Below, piece by piece: positions 28,815 through 39,865 of a stretch of DNA of 64,000 nucleotides. A model generated the notes under the pieces. The model made no database searches, was not told where the DNA came from, and saw nothing but the letters and a program-made list of their open reading frames with translations. The DNA comes from Ensifer aridi (GTDB lineage: Bacteria > Pseudomonadota > Alphaproteobacteria > Rhizobiales > Rhizobiaceae), in contig NZ_LUAV01000002.1 of NCBI RefSeq assembly GCF_002078505.1, positions 619,098 to 683,097 on the forward strand, in the 5' to 3' direction. Position numbers and translations under genes: made by a program. Position 1 is the stretch's first letter, and each line of letters opens with the position of its first letter.

Positions 28815-29903
28815 ATGACGGGCCTGCTGCTAAAAGATATCCGCAAGTCCTACGGGGCGGTCGATGTCATTCACGGTATCAATCTCGATATCAAGCAGGG
28901 CGAATTCGTCGTCTTCGTCGGCCCGTCCGGCTGTGGCAAATCGACCTTGCTGCGGATGATCGCGGGTCTGGAGGAAATTACCGGCGGTGACATGTTCATC
29001 GACGGCGAGCGGGTCAACGACGTACCGCCGTCGAAGCGCGGCATTGCCATGGTGTTCCAGTCCTACGCGCTTTATCCGCACATGACGGTCTATGACAACA
29101 TGGCCTTCGGCATGCGGATCGCGAGGGAATCGAAGGAGGAGATCGACCGTCGCGTCCGTGCGGCGGCGGAAATGCTCCAACTCACCCAATATCTGGATCG
29201 TCTGCCGAAGGCGCTCTCGGGTGGCCAGCGCCAGCGTGTGGCGATCGGGCGGGCGATCTGCCGTAATCCCAAGGTCTTCCTCTTCGACGAGCCTCTCTCC
29301 AATCTCGACGCCGCGCTGCGCGTCGCAACCCGCATCGAGATCGCCAAGCTCAGCGAGCGGATGTCCGATACGACGATGATCTATGTCACCCATGACCAGG
29401 TGGAGGCGATGACGCTCGCCGACCGGATCGTCGTCCTTTCCGCCGGCCATATCGAGCAGGTCGGTGCCCCGCTGGAACTCTACGAGCGACCAGCAAACCT
29501 CTTCGTCGCCCGCTTCATCGGCTCTCCGGCGATGAACGTCATTCCCGCAACGATCACGGCCGCCGGCGCGCAGACGACCGTGACGCTCGTGCGTGGAAAG
29601 TCCGTGACGCTCGACATTCCGACCGAGGCTTCCGAAAACGGCAGGAAGGCAAGTTTCGGGGTTCGGCCGGAAGACCTTGAGGTGACCGAGTCCGAGGATT
29701 TCCTGTTCGAGGGAACGGTTTCGATCGTCGAAGCGCTCGGTGAGGTCACGCTGCTCTATATAGAGGGACTCGTGGAGGGCGAGCCGATCATTGCAAAGAT
29801 GCCGGGAATCCCGCGGGTCGGCCGCGGCGACAAGGTGCGCTTCACCGCCGACAAGGCGAAGCTTCACCTTTTCGATGCCGAAGGGCGCAGCTATCGGGCT
29901 TAG
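28815..29903 (+). CDS. aglK: Alpha-glucoside ABC transporter ATPase AglK
   Basis: Energises the importer. Walker A GPSGCGKST is at residues 36-44, signature LSGGQRQRVAIGRA near 135, Walker B VFLFDEPLSNLD near 155, and switch histidine in YVTHDQVEAM. The C-terminal third (from about 235) is the MalK-type regulatory domain. Start ATG 28815 has GAGGG upstream; a longer frame overlapping aglA is spurious. Length 362 aa. Last gene of the operon. Confidence 0.95.
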   Translation: MTGLLLKDIRKSYGAVDVIHGINLDIKQGEFVVFVGPSGCGKSTLLRMIAGLEEITGGDMFIDGERVNDVPPSKRGIAMVFQSYALYPHMTVYDNMAFGMRIARESKEEIDRRVRAAAEMLQLTQYLDRLPKALSGGQRQRVAIGRAICRNPKVFLFDEPLSNLDAALRVATRIEIAKLSERMSDTTMIYVTHDQVEAMTLADRIVVLSAGHIEQVGAPLELYERPANLFVARFIGSPAMNVIPATITAAGAQTTVTLVRGKSVTLDIPTEASENGRKASFGVRPEDLEVTESEDFLFEGTVSIVEALGEVTLLYIEGLVEGEPIIAKMPGIPRVGRGDKVRFTADKAKLHLFDAEGRSYRA

Positions 29904-29931
29904 GCCTGCGACAACAGCGATTTACTCCTCT

Positions 29932-29981
29932 CCTCGGGTTTAACCCGAGGACCAGCCTTCTCGCCGCTTGCGGGGAGAAGG
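29932..29981. repeat. Double palindrome after aglK (REP-like)
   Basis: CCTCGGGTT-T-AACCCGAGG (29932-29950) is a perfect inverted repeat. It is followed by a hairpin (29956-29981) with 12-base arms (one mismatch) and a TT loop, of the TTCTC-CGC / GCGG-GAGAA type common between rhizobial genes. It may end the agl transcript or protect its 3' end. No T-run follows. Confidence 0.6.
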
Positions 29982-30163
29982 CGGCAGGCGGATGAGAGAG
30001 ACCAGCGTTTTCGCGTGGATGCCTACTCACCCCCGCGTCGAACCAAACTCTCTGTTAAATATCATGGGTTAGCGTGATCGCAGAATGAAATGCGAAAGGC
30101 GAATTCATGCGCAGTGCAGCCCCCGTCATGTTCCGGCATTTTCTCAACAAGGAAGAGTCCTTC

Positions 30164-30517
30164 ATGTACGATCGGGAAACGAATTTCCCGATGGAGGACA
30201 CCCGGAACGACGCAAGGATCGAATTCACCGAGAAGGGGATCCAGCACCTGGCGTCGCGCCGCTGCGAGATCATCAAGCTCTCGAAAAGCAGCGCCGTGAT
30301 CGGCATCCTGACGAAGTTTCACTTGCCGCAAACCTTCTATCTCGATATCCCGAGCGCCCGAATTCCCTTGATCGGCTGCCTCCTGAAGCGCGTGCACGCC
30401 AACAACGTCATCGAGGCGCGGTTCCTGCGGCTCCTGAGCGACCGCGACTTGAATCGCATCTTCGTCTACAGCACCCATCCGAACCACCGCAACCGCACGC
30501 TCGACATCTATCGCTGA
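30164..30517 (+). CDS. Small protein with PilZ-like character (117 aa)
   Basis: A basic soluble protein of unknown function. The segment RCEIIKLSKSSAVIGILTKF followed by IPLIGCLLKRVHANNVIEARFL looks like the beta-barrel of rhizobial PilZ-like proteins, but the c-di-GMP-binding RxxxR and D/NxSxxG motifs are not clear, so binding is doubtful. Start ATG 30164 has AAGGAAGAG upstream; in-frame ATGs at 30107 and 30128 are possible. Convergent with edd. The call is tentative. Confidence 0.55.
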   Translation: MYDRETNFPMEDTRNDARIEFTEKGIQHLASRRCEIIKLSKSSAVIGILTKFHLPQTFYLDIPSARIPLIGCLLKRVHANNVIEARFLRLLSDRDLNRIFVYSTHPNHRNRTLDIYR

Positions 30518-30563
30518 ACCGGGTGGTTGAAGGCCGCCGCTGACGGGCGATCTCGCCTTCCGT

Positions 30564-32384
<1,821 letters not shown>

Positions 32385-32436
32385 GGCACATCCTCTTCCG
32401 GAGTCTCCGGACTCCTTTTTCAACCTGTCATTGGGT

Positions 32437-32526
32437 TACAGCGGCATGGCGTGCAAGTGACGCTGTAACGCCTTGAATTGCTGCACAATTTTACGCCGAA
32501 TTCGAACTCGAATTAAGCCATTGTGC
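32437..32526 (-). repeat. Degenerate copy of 103-bp intergenic repeat (copy D)
   Basis: Follows the order of the repeat at 42417-42519: ACAGCG, a GC-rich middle, CGCTGTA, then TTGAATTGCTGCA, an AT-rich inverted part (CGAATTCG, TTAAGCC) and a final TTGTGC. Many substitutions. It lies in the pgl-edd gap, upstream of edd, so it could affect edd expression in the zwf-pgl-edd run. Confidence 0.5.
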
Positions 32527-32624
32527 TACCGAGCGCCGCGCCTTCGCGCGGATCACTCCTCTGCTAGGGAGCGCGCTCCGCTTCCGGCGACCTGCCTCGA
32601 AGCGGCGGCACCCGTCGAGGCGCC

Positions 32625-33323
32625 TCAAGGCGCCCAGTATATCTGCAGCGGCGAGGCCGCGCGCCGGAGCATGGCGCGGATCGGCATCTCGAGCTCGTTG
32701 CCGGGCGCCTCCGCCCGAGCGAGCACCTCCCTCTTGCCGTTCCCTTCGATATGCAGCACCAGGTACCCTGCATCCTGCAGGCTCGAGAAGGTAAAGGTGA
32801 GGCGAGTTTCGCCCGCACCCTCCGCTTCCATGGTGATCACGCCGCGCGGCGTCGCGGGATCGAGCGCCTCCTCGAGGCGTGTCCCTCCGGGAAAGAACGA
32901 GGCGGTGTGCCCGTCCGTTCCCATCCCGAGCACCACGACATCGAAGGGTGCGCTGAAGTCTGCCGTCGCCTCGCTCGCAATCACGGCCGCCGCCTCAGCC
33001 GTCTCCGCGGCATGGTAGAGCGGCACGAAACCGGCCGCCGCCGCCTTGTTCTGCAGGAGATTAGCCGCGACGAGTCCATGGTTGGAGCGCTCGCTTTCCG
33101 GCGGTACGAAACGTTCGTCGACGAGGGTGACGGTCACCTTCGCCCAATCGAGCTCGCGTCGCGAGAGAGACTGGAAAAAGGCCTTCGGGGTGGAGCCCCC
33201 CGATACCGCGAGGCTCGCCATGCCTCTCGCCGCGATCGCGGCGGCGAGTCTTGCGCCAACGGCATCTGCAAGGGCCTCCGCCAGTGCGGCGCCGTTCTCG
33301 AATATGTGCATGGTTGCGCTCAT
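32625..33323 (-). CDS. pgl: 6-phosphogluconolactonase Pgl
   Basis: Hydrolyses 6-phosphogluconolactone, the product of Zwf. The 232-aa protein has the DevB/SugarP isomerase-like fold signs SLAVSGGSTPKAFFQSLS near the N-terminus and VTLVDERFVPPES and VVLGMGTDGHTASFFPGG in the middle. It starts nine bases after zwf and clearly belongs to the same transcript. Confidence 0.94.
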   Translation of the reverse strand: MSATMHIFENGAALAEALADAVGARLAAAIAARGMASLAVSGGSTPKAFFQSLSRRELDWAKVTVTLVDERFVPPESERSNHGLVAANLLQNKAAAAGFVPLYHAAETAEAAAVIASEATADFSAPFDVVVLGMGTDGHTASFFPGGTRLEEALDPATPRGVITMEAEGAGETRLTFTFSSLQDAGYLVLHIEGNGKREVLARAEAPGNELEMPIRAMLRRAASPLQIYWAP

Positions 33324-33332
33324 GGATCGGCC

Positions 33333-34808
33333 TTAGATCGCATCGTTCCAGGTGCGGCCGTCGCGTTCGATGAGCGCGATCGCTTGGCTCGGCCCCCAGG
33401 TGCCGGCGGTGTAGCCCTGCACCTGCTGTCCTGCCGTTTCCCAGGCCTTGAGGATCGGGTCGATCCATTGCCAGGCGGCCTCCACTTCGTCGCGGCGCAC
33501 GAACAGCGTCTGGTTGTTGCGGATGACGTCGAGCAGCAGCCGTTCATAGGCGTCGGCATTGCGTACGCCAAAGGCTTCGGCGAAGCTCATGTCCAGGGGC
33601 ACGTTCCTGAGACGCATGCCGCCCGGTCCGGGGTCCTTGATCATCAGCGACTGCTTGACGCCCTCGTTCGGCTGCAGGCGGATCATCAGCTGGTTGGCTG
33701 AAATACGGCCGGCGCTCTGGTCGAAGATCGAGTGCGGGATCTGCTTGAAGGTGATGACGATCTCCGACATGCGGCCCGCCATGCGCTTGCCGGTGCGCAG
33801 ATAAAACGGCACGCCCGCCCAACGCCAGTTGCTGATTTCCGCTTTGAGTGCGACGAAGGTTTCCGTGTTGGAAACGCCACCCTCGAGTTCCTCCAGGTAG
33901 CCCTTGACCGGCCCGCCGGCGGACGCACCGGCGCGATACTGGCCACGGACCGTCACCTGCTCGACATTGGCGGCGGTGATCGGCTTCAGCGCACGAAGGA
34001 CCTTGAGCTTCTCGTCGCGCACCGCTTCCGCGTCCATCGATGTCGGCGCCTCCATGGCGACGAAGCAGACGAGCTGGAGGATGTGGTTCTGCACCATGTC
34101 GCGCAGCGCACCGGCCTTGTCGTAATAGCCGGCGCGGTTCTCCAGCCCGACGGCCTCCGAAACGGTGATCTGCACGTGATCGATATGGGCGGAATTCCAG
34201 AGCGGCTCATAGAGCGCATTGGCGAAGCGCAGCGCCATCAGGTTCTGCACCGTCTCTTTGCCGAGATAATGATCGATGCGGAAGATCTGCTCTTCGCGGA
34301 ACACCTTGCCGATCGTGTCGTTGAGTTCTGTCGCCGAGGCGAGGTCACGGCCGATCGGCTTCTCGACGACGATGCGGGTATTCTTGGTGATCAGCTTGTG
34401 GTCGCGGATTTTTTCCGAAATGTCGCCGAAGATCGCTGGTCCGACGGCGAGATAGAAGGCGCGGATGCGATCCTTGCCTTCCTCCAGAATCTTCTTCAGA
34501 TCATCCCAGCCCTGCTCGGATTTGGCGTCGACAGAGACATAGTAAAGCCTCGAAGTGAACTTCTCGACTTCCATCTCGTTGAACTCGCCCGGCTTCAGAT
34601 GCTCCCTTAGGGCATCGGTCGCGAACTTGCGATAGTCGTCATGTGTGAGGCTCGCGCGCGAGGCGCCGATAATCCGCGTCGGTTCCGAGAACTGACCTTC
34701 CATCTGCCGGTGGTAAAGCGCCGGCAGCAGCTTGCGCTCCGCAAGATCGCCGGTGCCCCCGAACACGACGTAGTCAAACGGTTCGACGGGAATGATCTGG
34801 CTGCTCAT
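33333..34808 (-). CDS. zwf: Glucose-6-phosphate 1-dehydrogenase Zwf
   Basis: Oxidises glucose-6-phosphate with NADP, entry to both the Entner-Doudoroff and pentose phosphate routes. The N-terminal nucleotide motif [19 protein letters not shown] and the substrate-binding [21 protein letters not shown] region (catalytic RIDHYLGKE) are intact. Length 491 aa is normal. First gene of zwf-pgl-edd. The region before it (34809-35005) is AT-rich near 34845-34865 and includes a 28-base palindrome at 34917-34944. Confidence 0.97.
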   Translation of the reverse strand: MSSQIIPVEPFDYVVFGGTGDLAERKLLPALYHRQMEGQFSEPTRIIGASRASLTHDDYRKFATDALREHLKPGEFNEMEVEKFTSRLYYVSVDAKSEQGWDDLKKILEEGKDRIRAFYLAVGPAIFGDISEKIRDHKLITKNTRIVVEKPIGRDLASATELNDTIGKVFREEQIFRIDHYLGKETVQNLMALRFANALYEPLWNSAHIDHVQITVSEAVGLENRAGYYDKAGALRDMVQNHILQLVCFVAMEAPTSMDAEAVRDEKLKVLRALKPITAANVEQVTVRGQYRAGASAGGPVKGYLEELEGGVSNTETFVALKAEISNWRWAGVPFYLRTGKRMAGRMSEIVITFKQIPHSIFDQSAGRISANQLMIRLQPNEGVKQSLMIKDPGPGGMRLRNVPLDMSFAEAFGVRNADAYERLLLDVIRNNQTLFVRRDEVEAAWQWIDPILKAWETAGQQVQGYTAGTWGPSQAIALIERDGRTWNDAI

Positions 34809-34916
34809 GGGATGTCTCGATCTCGTTGAGGTCTGGGCAGGTATAATCTAATCGATTTAAAAACGCTAGGGTGCGACGCAACAAAATAGCGCCACGCAGC
34901 ATTTTCTCGATCGTGA

Positions 34917-34944
34917 GATTTTGGGGGTGAATTCACCCAAAATC
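34917..34944. promoter_or_regulatory. Imperfect 28-base palindrome between zwf and the amine oxidase gene
   Basis: GATTTTGGG and CCCAAAATC flank a GGTGAATTCACC-type centre with two unpaired bases. It lies 109 bases upstream of the zwf ATG and 62 bases past the stop of the next gene. It could be a regulator site for zwf or the transcript end of the neighbour; a T-run follows on neither strand in the terminator position. Confidence 0.45.
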
Positions 34945-35005
34945 AAAAAAGGCCCCTTCCAAAGGGTTGCCGGAGGGAAAGCCGGGCGAGCGCTTTCCCG
35001 CCGCG

Positions 35006-36316
35006 CTAGAACCGGTCGCGTAGTGCATACCAGCTCAGCGCGAGGAACAGAAGTGCCGAGCGAAACCGCGTTCCCCCTGGAAAGGCTGGTATGTTCAGGT
35101 CCTTGAGAAGGTCGAGCTCGGTCGTTTTGCCAAGCGCGACGTCGGCATAGAGCTTGCCGCAATAATTGGACAGCATGACGCCGTGGCCGGAATAGCCGCC
35201 GATCGTGGTGACGCCCGGCATGACTTCGCGGTAGAACGGCTGACGCGGCAGAGTGATGCCGACCGATCCGCCCCAGGCATGGGTGATTTCGATATTGGCG
35301 AGCGCCGGATAGATTTCGCTGATCTGCCGACGGATGTGGGCGGAAATGTCGCGCGGATTATCGGCCGTATAGGCTTCGCGGCCGCCGAAAAGCAGCCGTC
35401 CGTCCCTCGATTTGCGGAAATACCGGACGACGAAGCGCGAATCATCGACCGATTCACCGCCGGGCAAGACTTCCGGATGGTCGCGCAGCATCGTTGTCGC
35501 GCCGATGAAGGAGCGGATCGGCATGACGTGGCTCGCCGTCATCGGTTCCAAGTTGCCGATATAGGCGTTGCAGGCGATCAGCGCACGATCGGCCGTGACG
35601 ACCCCGCGGTTCGTCTCGATGACGACGGCGCCCCCTTTCTTTTCGATCTTGAGGGCCTTCGTCTGCTCGTAGAGATTGGCGCCGGCGAGGGCCGCCTGAT
35701 TGGCGAGCCCGACGAGCAGCTTCAACGGGTGGATATGGCCCGTTCCGGTGTCACGGATGCCGAAGTGGTAGTGGCTCGAGCCGAGCCGGCTCACCGTCTC
35801 CTCGCGATCCATGAAGGAAAGATGCGGATAGCCGAAGCGCTCCGTCATCGCCTCCACGTGGTTGCGGTAATCCCTTTCGAGGCTCTTCTTGTGGCTGACC
35901 GAGAGCTGGCCGGGCATGAATTCGATATCGATCGCGTGCTCCCGGGCGAAGTCTAGCACGTAGCGCTTGGCGTTTTCCGCCATGTCGAAGAGCGGTCGCG
36001 CCCGCTCGTGGCCGAGCAACTCCTCCATGTCCTCTGCCCAGGCGCGCTGGCCGGTGCCGAATTGCCCGCCATTGCGCCCCGAGGCGCCGTCGCCGAAGCG
36101 GCAGGCATCGATCAGGGTGACGTCGGTGCCGTTCTTCGCGAGATTGTAGGCGGCCTGAAGCCCGGTATAGCCGCCACCGACAATGGCGACGTCGGCCTTG
36201 CGCGAGCCGGGCAGGGCCGGATAAGCCGGCCGGTCGGGCACGGTTGCCTCATACCAGGAGATTCCGGGCGAGATCGGGCTTTGCCAGGCCATCGGAACGC
36301 GTCTCGTCTCAGACAT
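35006..36316 (-). CDS. FAD-dependent amine oxidoreductase, PuuB-like
   Basis: DAO-family flavoenzyme. The FAD-binding motif VAIVGGGYTGLQAAYNLAK is at about residues 43-61, followed by FGDGASGRNGGQFGTG; the C-terminal YSGHGVMLSNYCGKLYADV completes the site. The architecture matches gamma-glutamylputrescine oxidases and related enzymes. Its start overlaps the 3' end of the glutamine-synthetase-like gene by eight bases; the pair matches PuuA-PuuB of the putrescine pathway. Substrate is inferred from this pairing, not from specific residues. 436 aa is normal. Confidence 0.85.
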   Translation of the reverse strand: MSETRRVPMAWQSPISPGISWYEATVPDRPAYPALPGSRKADVAIVGGGYTGLQAAYNLAKNGTDVTLIDACRFGDGASGRNGGQFGTGQRAWAEDMEELLGHERARPLFDMAENAKRYVLDFAREHAIDIEFMPGQLSVSHKKSLERDYRNHVEAMTERFGYPHLSFMDREETVSRLGSSHYHFGIRDTGTGHIHPLKLLVGLANQAALAGANLYEQTKALKIEKKGGAVVIETNRGVVTADRALIACNAYIGNLEPMTASHVMPIRSFIGATTMLRDHPEVLPGGESVDDSRFVVRYFRKSRDGRLLFGGREAYTADNPRDISAHIRRQISEIYPALANIEITHAWGGSVGITLPRQPFYREVMPGVTTIGGYSGHGVMLSNYCGKLYADVALGKTTELDLLKDLNIPAFPGGTRFRSALLFLALSWYALRDRF

Positions 36317-37745
36317 TCAGAAGCAGGAATTCGCGTTCCCACGGGCTGATGACCTGCATGAAGGTCTCGAACTCGCCGCGCTTCACGCCGGCATAGATGG
36401 CGATGAATTCGGCGCTGAAGACGTCGGCGAGGGAGGGCGCCGATTCGAGCAGGGAAACGGCCTCGAGCAGGCCACGCGGCAGTTCAATCTCACCCTCGTT
36501 GGCCGTGTGCTCGGTCGGCGGACTTGCGTGCAGGCCCTCGACGATCCCGAGATAGCCGCAGCCCAGCGAGGCGGCGAGCGCGAGATACGGATTGGCGTCG
36601 GAGCTCGGCAGACGGTTCTCGATGCGCCGGGCGCCCGGATCGGAGACCGGGATGCGGAATGCCGTCGTCCGGTTGTCGTAGCCCCAGGCGGTGTTGACCG
36701 GTGCCGACATGTCCGGGGTCAGGCGGCGGTAGGAATTCACGTAGGGCGCCATCATCGACAAGGTCTTCGGCACGTAATGCTGCATGCCGCCAACGAAGGA
36801 GAAAAACTCCTTGGATGGCGATCCGTCCGGATTGGAGAAGATGTTGCGGCCGGTGTTGATGTCGACAACCGACTGGTGAATATGCATGGCGGACCCCGGC
36901 TGACCCTGCATCGGCTTGGCCATGAAGGTTGCATAGATGCCGTGCTTCAGCGCCGCCTCGCGGATCGTGCGCTTGAACAGGAACACCTGGTCGGCAAGCT
37001 CGATCGGATCGCCATGCCGCAAGTTGATTTCAAGCTGTGCCGGCCCCTCTTCGTGGATCAGCGTATCGATTTCGAGGCCCTGTTTTTCCGAGAAATGATA
37101 GATGTCGTCGATCAGCTCGTCGAACTCGTTGATGCCGGCGATGGAATAGCCTTGGCCGCCGAGGATCGAGCGACCGGAGCGGCCCTTCGGCGGGCGCAGC
37201 GGATAGTCAGGATCGTCATTCTGGGCGACCAGATAGAATTCGATCTCGGGGGCGACGACGGGCTTCCAGCCCTTCTGGCGGTAAAGCTCGACGACGCGCT
37301 TCAACACGTTGCGCGGGGTATAGCTGATCTTTTCGCCCTGGGAGCCGACGATGTCGCAAATCACCTGCGCCGTCGGATCGGTTTCCCACGGGACGATGGA
37401 AAGAGTTGAAAGGTCCGGCACCAGCTTGATGTCGCTGTCGCGGGAATCGTAGCGGAACTGGCCGGTCTCCTCGGGGTATTCCCCGGAAATCGTGTGGCGG
37501 TAGATCGCCGAAGGCAAGGCGAGCGAAGTGTTGGAGGTGAATTTCGAGGTTGGCATCATCTTGCCGCGCGGCACGCCGGCAAGGTCCGGAGTGATGCACT
37601 CGATGTCCTCGATGCCGCGGATCTTGAGCCAGTCGACCGCCTCGTTCCAGGTCTTGACGCCGCGGGCGGAATGCAAGCCGATGGGTATTTTCGAACTCTT
37701 GCTGACCTTTGCTGTCTGCTGGGCAACACTTCTCTTGGAAGACAT
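36309..37745 (-). CDS. Glutamine synthetase-family ligase, PuuA-like
   Basis: ATP-dependent ligase related to glutamine synthetase. The C-terminal catalytic domain shows PVVAPEIEFYLV, GPAQLEINLRHGDP, GSAMHIHQS and RRIENRLPSSDANPYLA, giving the metal- and ATP-binding residues. Length 478 aa. Paired by overlap with a PuuB-like oxidase, so gamma-glutamylation of putrescine or another amine is more likely than ammonia assimilation. The first 25 residues are serine- and lysine-rich and poorly conserved. Divergent from the flavoprotein at 37870. Confidence 0.85.
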   Translation of the reverse strand: MSSKRSVAQQTAKVSKSSKIPIGLHSARGVKTWNEAVDWLKIRGIEDIECITPDLAGVPRGKMMPTSKFTSNTSLALPSAIYRHTISGEYPEETGQFRYDSRDSDIKLVPDLSTLSIVPWETDPTAQVICDIVGSQGEKISYTPRNVLKRVVELYRQKGWKPVVAPEIEFYLVAQNDDPDYPLRPPKGRSGRSILGGQGYSIAGINEFDELIDDIYHFSEKQGLEIDTLIHEEGPAQLEINLRHGDPIELADQVFLFKRTIREAALKHGIYATFMAKPMQGQPGSAMHIHQSVVDINTGRNIFSNPDGSPSKEFFSFVGGMQHYVPKTLSMMAPYVNSYRRLTPDMSAPVNTAWGYDNRTTAFRIPVSDPGARRIENRLPSSDANPYLALAASLGCGYLGIVEGLHASPPTEHTANEGEIELPRGLLEAVSLLESAPSLADVFSAEFIAIYAGVKRGEFETFMQVISPWEREFLLLNV

Positions 37746-37869
37746 AAATCACCGGGTTTGGCTTCGGATAGCGCATCATAACCGCAGTTTGACAATTGGC
37801 TAGGCTTCTTCGCAATTGACTTTTGAGCGCTTGCCGGAAAGGAAGGCGCGTTCGGCAAGAGGGATTTCC

Positions 37870-39054
37870 GTGGCGGAAAAACAGGACGTGGTGATTATCG
37901 GCGCGGGCGCCGCCGGCATGATGTGCGCCATCGAGGCTGGCAAGCGCGGGCGCCGCGTCGTCCTCCTCGACCACGCCAAGGCGCCCGGCGAGAAGATCCG
38001 CATTTCGGGCGGCGGTCGCTGCAATTTCACCAATGTCCATGCGGGGCCGAAGAATTTCCTGTCCGACAATCCGCATTTCTGCAAATCGGCGCTCGCGCGC
38101 TATCGCCCTCAGGATTTCGTGGCGCTTGTCGAGCGCCACGGTATCGCCTGGCATGAGAAGACGCTCGGTCAGCTTTTCTGCGATCACTCCGCCAAGGACA
38201 TCATCCGCATGCTCGTCGCCGAAATGGAGGAGGCGGGGGCGGAACTGAGGCTCGAGACGGTGATCTCGGGCGTCGAGAGGACCGCATCGGGCTTCCGCGT
38301 CGCGACGAGCGCCGGGACGATCGATGCCGCATCCCTCGTAGTGGCGAGCGGCGGCAAGTCGATCCCGAAAATGGGGGCGACCGGCCTTGCCTACCGGATC
38401 GCGGAAGAGGTCGGATTACCGGTCGTGGAAACGCGGCCGGCACTGGTGCCGCTGACGCTCGATCAGGCGCAGCTTGCGAAACTCGCAGTGCTGGCCGGCG
38501 TCGCCGCCGACGCCGAAGTCCGCTTCGGCAAGGCTGCGTTCCGCGAAGCGGTACTCATCACGCACCGGGGCTTGAGCGGGCCGGCGATCCTGCAGATTTC
38601 CTCCTATTGGCGCGAGGGGGCGGAGATCCTGCTACGATTGATGCCGGACATCGACATCGCCGCCCTTCTCAAGGGAATGCGCCGGACGAACGGCCGCCAG
38701 GCGGTGCAGACGGCGCTCGCCGACATCCTGCCGCGACGGCTTGCGCACTTCTTCGTCGAGGAGGCGAAGCTGACGGGACGGATGCTCGCCGACCTTTCCG
38801 ACAAGGTCATCGACACCTTGTCGAGCTCCATCCAGGCCTGGACGCTGAAACCGGCGGGATCCGAGGGATACCGGACAGCCGAGGTGACGCTCGGCGGCGT
38901 CGATACGTGCGCGATCGACTCTCGGACGATGCGGGCCAGGAATATTCCCGGCCTCTATTTCATCGGTGAATGCCTCGACGTCACCGGCTGGCTCGGCGGC
39001 TATAATTTCCAATGGGCCTGGGCGTCCGGTTTCGCCGCCGGTCAAGACGTGTAA
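37870..39054 (+). CDS. HI0933/YhiN-family flavoprotein (394 aa)
   Basis: NAD(P)/FAD-dependent oxidoreductase of the widespread YhiN/BaiN-like family with no settled role. The FAD motif is VVIIGAGAAGMMCAIEAGKRG at residues 7-27, followed by the family hallmark ISGGGRCNFTNV, then VVASGGKSIPKMGATG, and at the C-terminus FIGECLDVTGWLGGYNFQWAWASG. Start GTG 37870 is supported by GAGGGA upstream and by the position of the FAD motif. Confidence 0.88.
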   Translation: MAEKQDVVIIGAGAAGMMCAIEAGKRGRRVVLLDHAKAPGEKIRISGGGRCNFTNVHAGPKNFLSDNPHFCKSALARYRPQDFVALVERHGIAWHEKTLGQLFCDHSAKDIIRMLVAEMEEAGAELRLETVISGVERTASGFRVATSAGTIDAASLVVASGGKSIPKMGATGLAYRIAEEVGLPVVETRPALVPLTLDQAQLAKLAVLAGVAADAEVRFGKAAFREAVLITHRGLSGPAILQISSYWREGAEILLRLMPDIDIAALLKGMRRTNGRQAVQTALADILPRRLAHFFVEEAKLTGRMLADLSDKVIDTLSSSIQAWTLKPAGSEGYRTAEVTLGGVDTCAIDSRTMRARNIPGLYFIGECLDVTGWLGGYNFQWAWASGFAAGQDV

Positions 39055-39381
39055 CCATCCGGCAAAAATGGTGATTTGCATCTTCAGCCCTTGTTAAGGG
39101 AAATAATTGAACCTGCTCTTTATGGCAGCGTGAACGGCGAGGACTGACGAAACGTCAACGAATGGAAACCAGATCGTCTCCATTTCATGGACTTTCTTCA
39201 GCCGCAGGATGGATGCACCATGAAGCGCATGGGCAAAGGCGGAGGGTCTTTGCCGGCTACTGCATGCTTCCTTAAGTCGTAGCCGATTTAAGGAAAAAAA
39301 CATGCAGCAACTCAAAGTGCTGCAGCGACCTTGGCGCGTTTGATGAGACGCGCGGCGCTGTAGTGGACAAGGACAGGAGCC
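39055..39381. other. Intergenic region with repeat copy B
   Basis: 327 bases without a gene before the small membrane protein. About a third is the 103-base repeat at 39261-39363. The part before it has no motif that I can name. Confidence 0.6.
39261..39363 (+). repeat. 103-bp intergenic repeat (copy B)
   Basis: Mosaic element: TGCATG, an imperfect CCTTAA...TTAAGG palindrome, CATGCAGCAACTCAAAGTGC, then TGCAGCGACC to GCGCGGCGCTGTAG. The copy at 42417-42519 has the same length and parts in the opposite orientation. The pair therefore brackets the chemoreceptor locus as a long inverted repeat. It resembles RIME-type elements of rhizobia. Confidence 0.75.
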
Positions 39382-39522
39382 ATGAACAAGCAACGTCGCC
39401 GTCCCCGCGCCATCGCCATCGCCCGCTCCGACAAGGGCCGCTCGCAATACGAACTGCTTGCGTATGGTGCGACCCTCGTCCTCTTCGCCGTCACGGCCTT
39501 CGCCCTCTTCCCCTCTCTCTGA
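39382..39522 (+). CDS. Small membrane protein (46 aa)
   Basis: Starts MNKQRRRPRAIAIARSDKGR, strongly basic, followed by one hydrophobic helix (about residues 26-43, LLAYGATLVLFAVTAFAL) and ends FPSL. AGGAG lies seven bases before the ATG. By the positive-inside rule the basic N-terminus would face the cytoplasm. It begins 18 bases after repeat copy B. Unknown function; too short for many gene finders. Support is the ribosome binding site and the coherent membrane-protein composition. Confidence 0.55.
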   Translation: MNKQRRRPRAIAIARSDKGRSQYELLAYGATLVLFAVTAFALFPSL

Positions 39523-39865
39523 GAGGCGCGGCGGCGCTTGAGCGGCATGGCACCGCCATGCACAGCTCCACGACTGAAGTCGTCCTTTGGCGCAAAAGTC
39601 CGCTTATGGAATTCTTAAATCTTTGAAATGAATATCATCAAGTTGAGTCCCGTCAGGGCCTCGCCGCCCTAAACCGCGGCGTGGTCCCGCAATGATTGCC
39701 GGGGGACTGGCGGTGTGCGCCGCATGACCTTTCGAAAAGACATCAGCCTGTTTGCGCATCGGGTGTACCCGAGCGTCCGGCCTCGGGGGCATTGTCCTGA
39801 GGTGAAGCGGACGCTTCGAGCCACCGGGGGAGGCGAAACGCGCGCTGTGAGCCAAGGTGTTTTCC
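39523..39865. other. Leader region of the chemoreceptor gene
   Basis: 343 bases without a supported gene. Contains small palindromes: GCATGGC-ACC-GCCATGC starting near 39543 and ACGACT-GA-AGTCGT starting near 39569. It is AT-richer at about 39600-39650, a possible promoter zone for the chemoreceptor. Confidence 0.5.

Noticed and set aside
36309..37745. Calling the ligase glnA
   Set aside because: Pairing by overlap with a PuuB-like oxidase and the divergent N-terminus favour a gamma-glutamyl-amine ligase over housekeeping glutamine synthetase.
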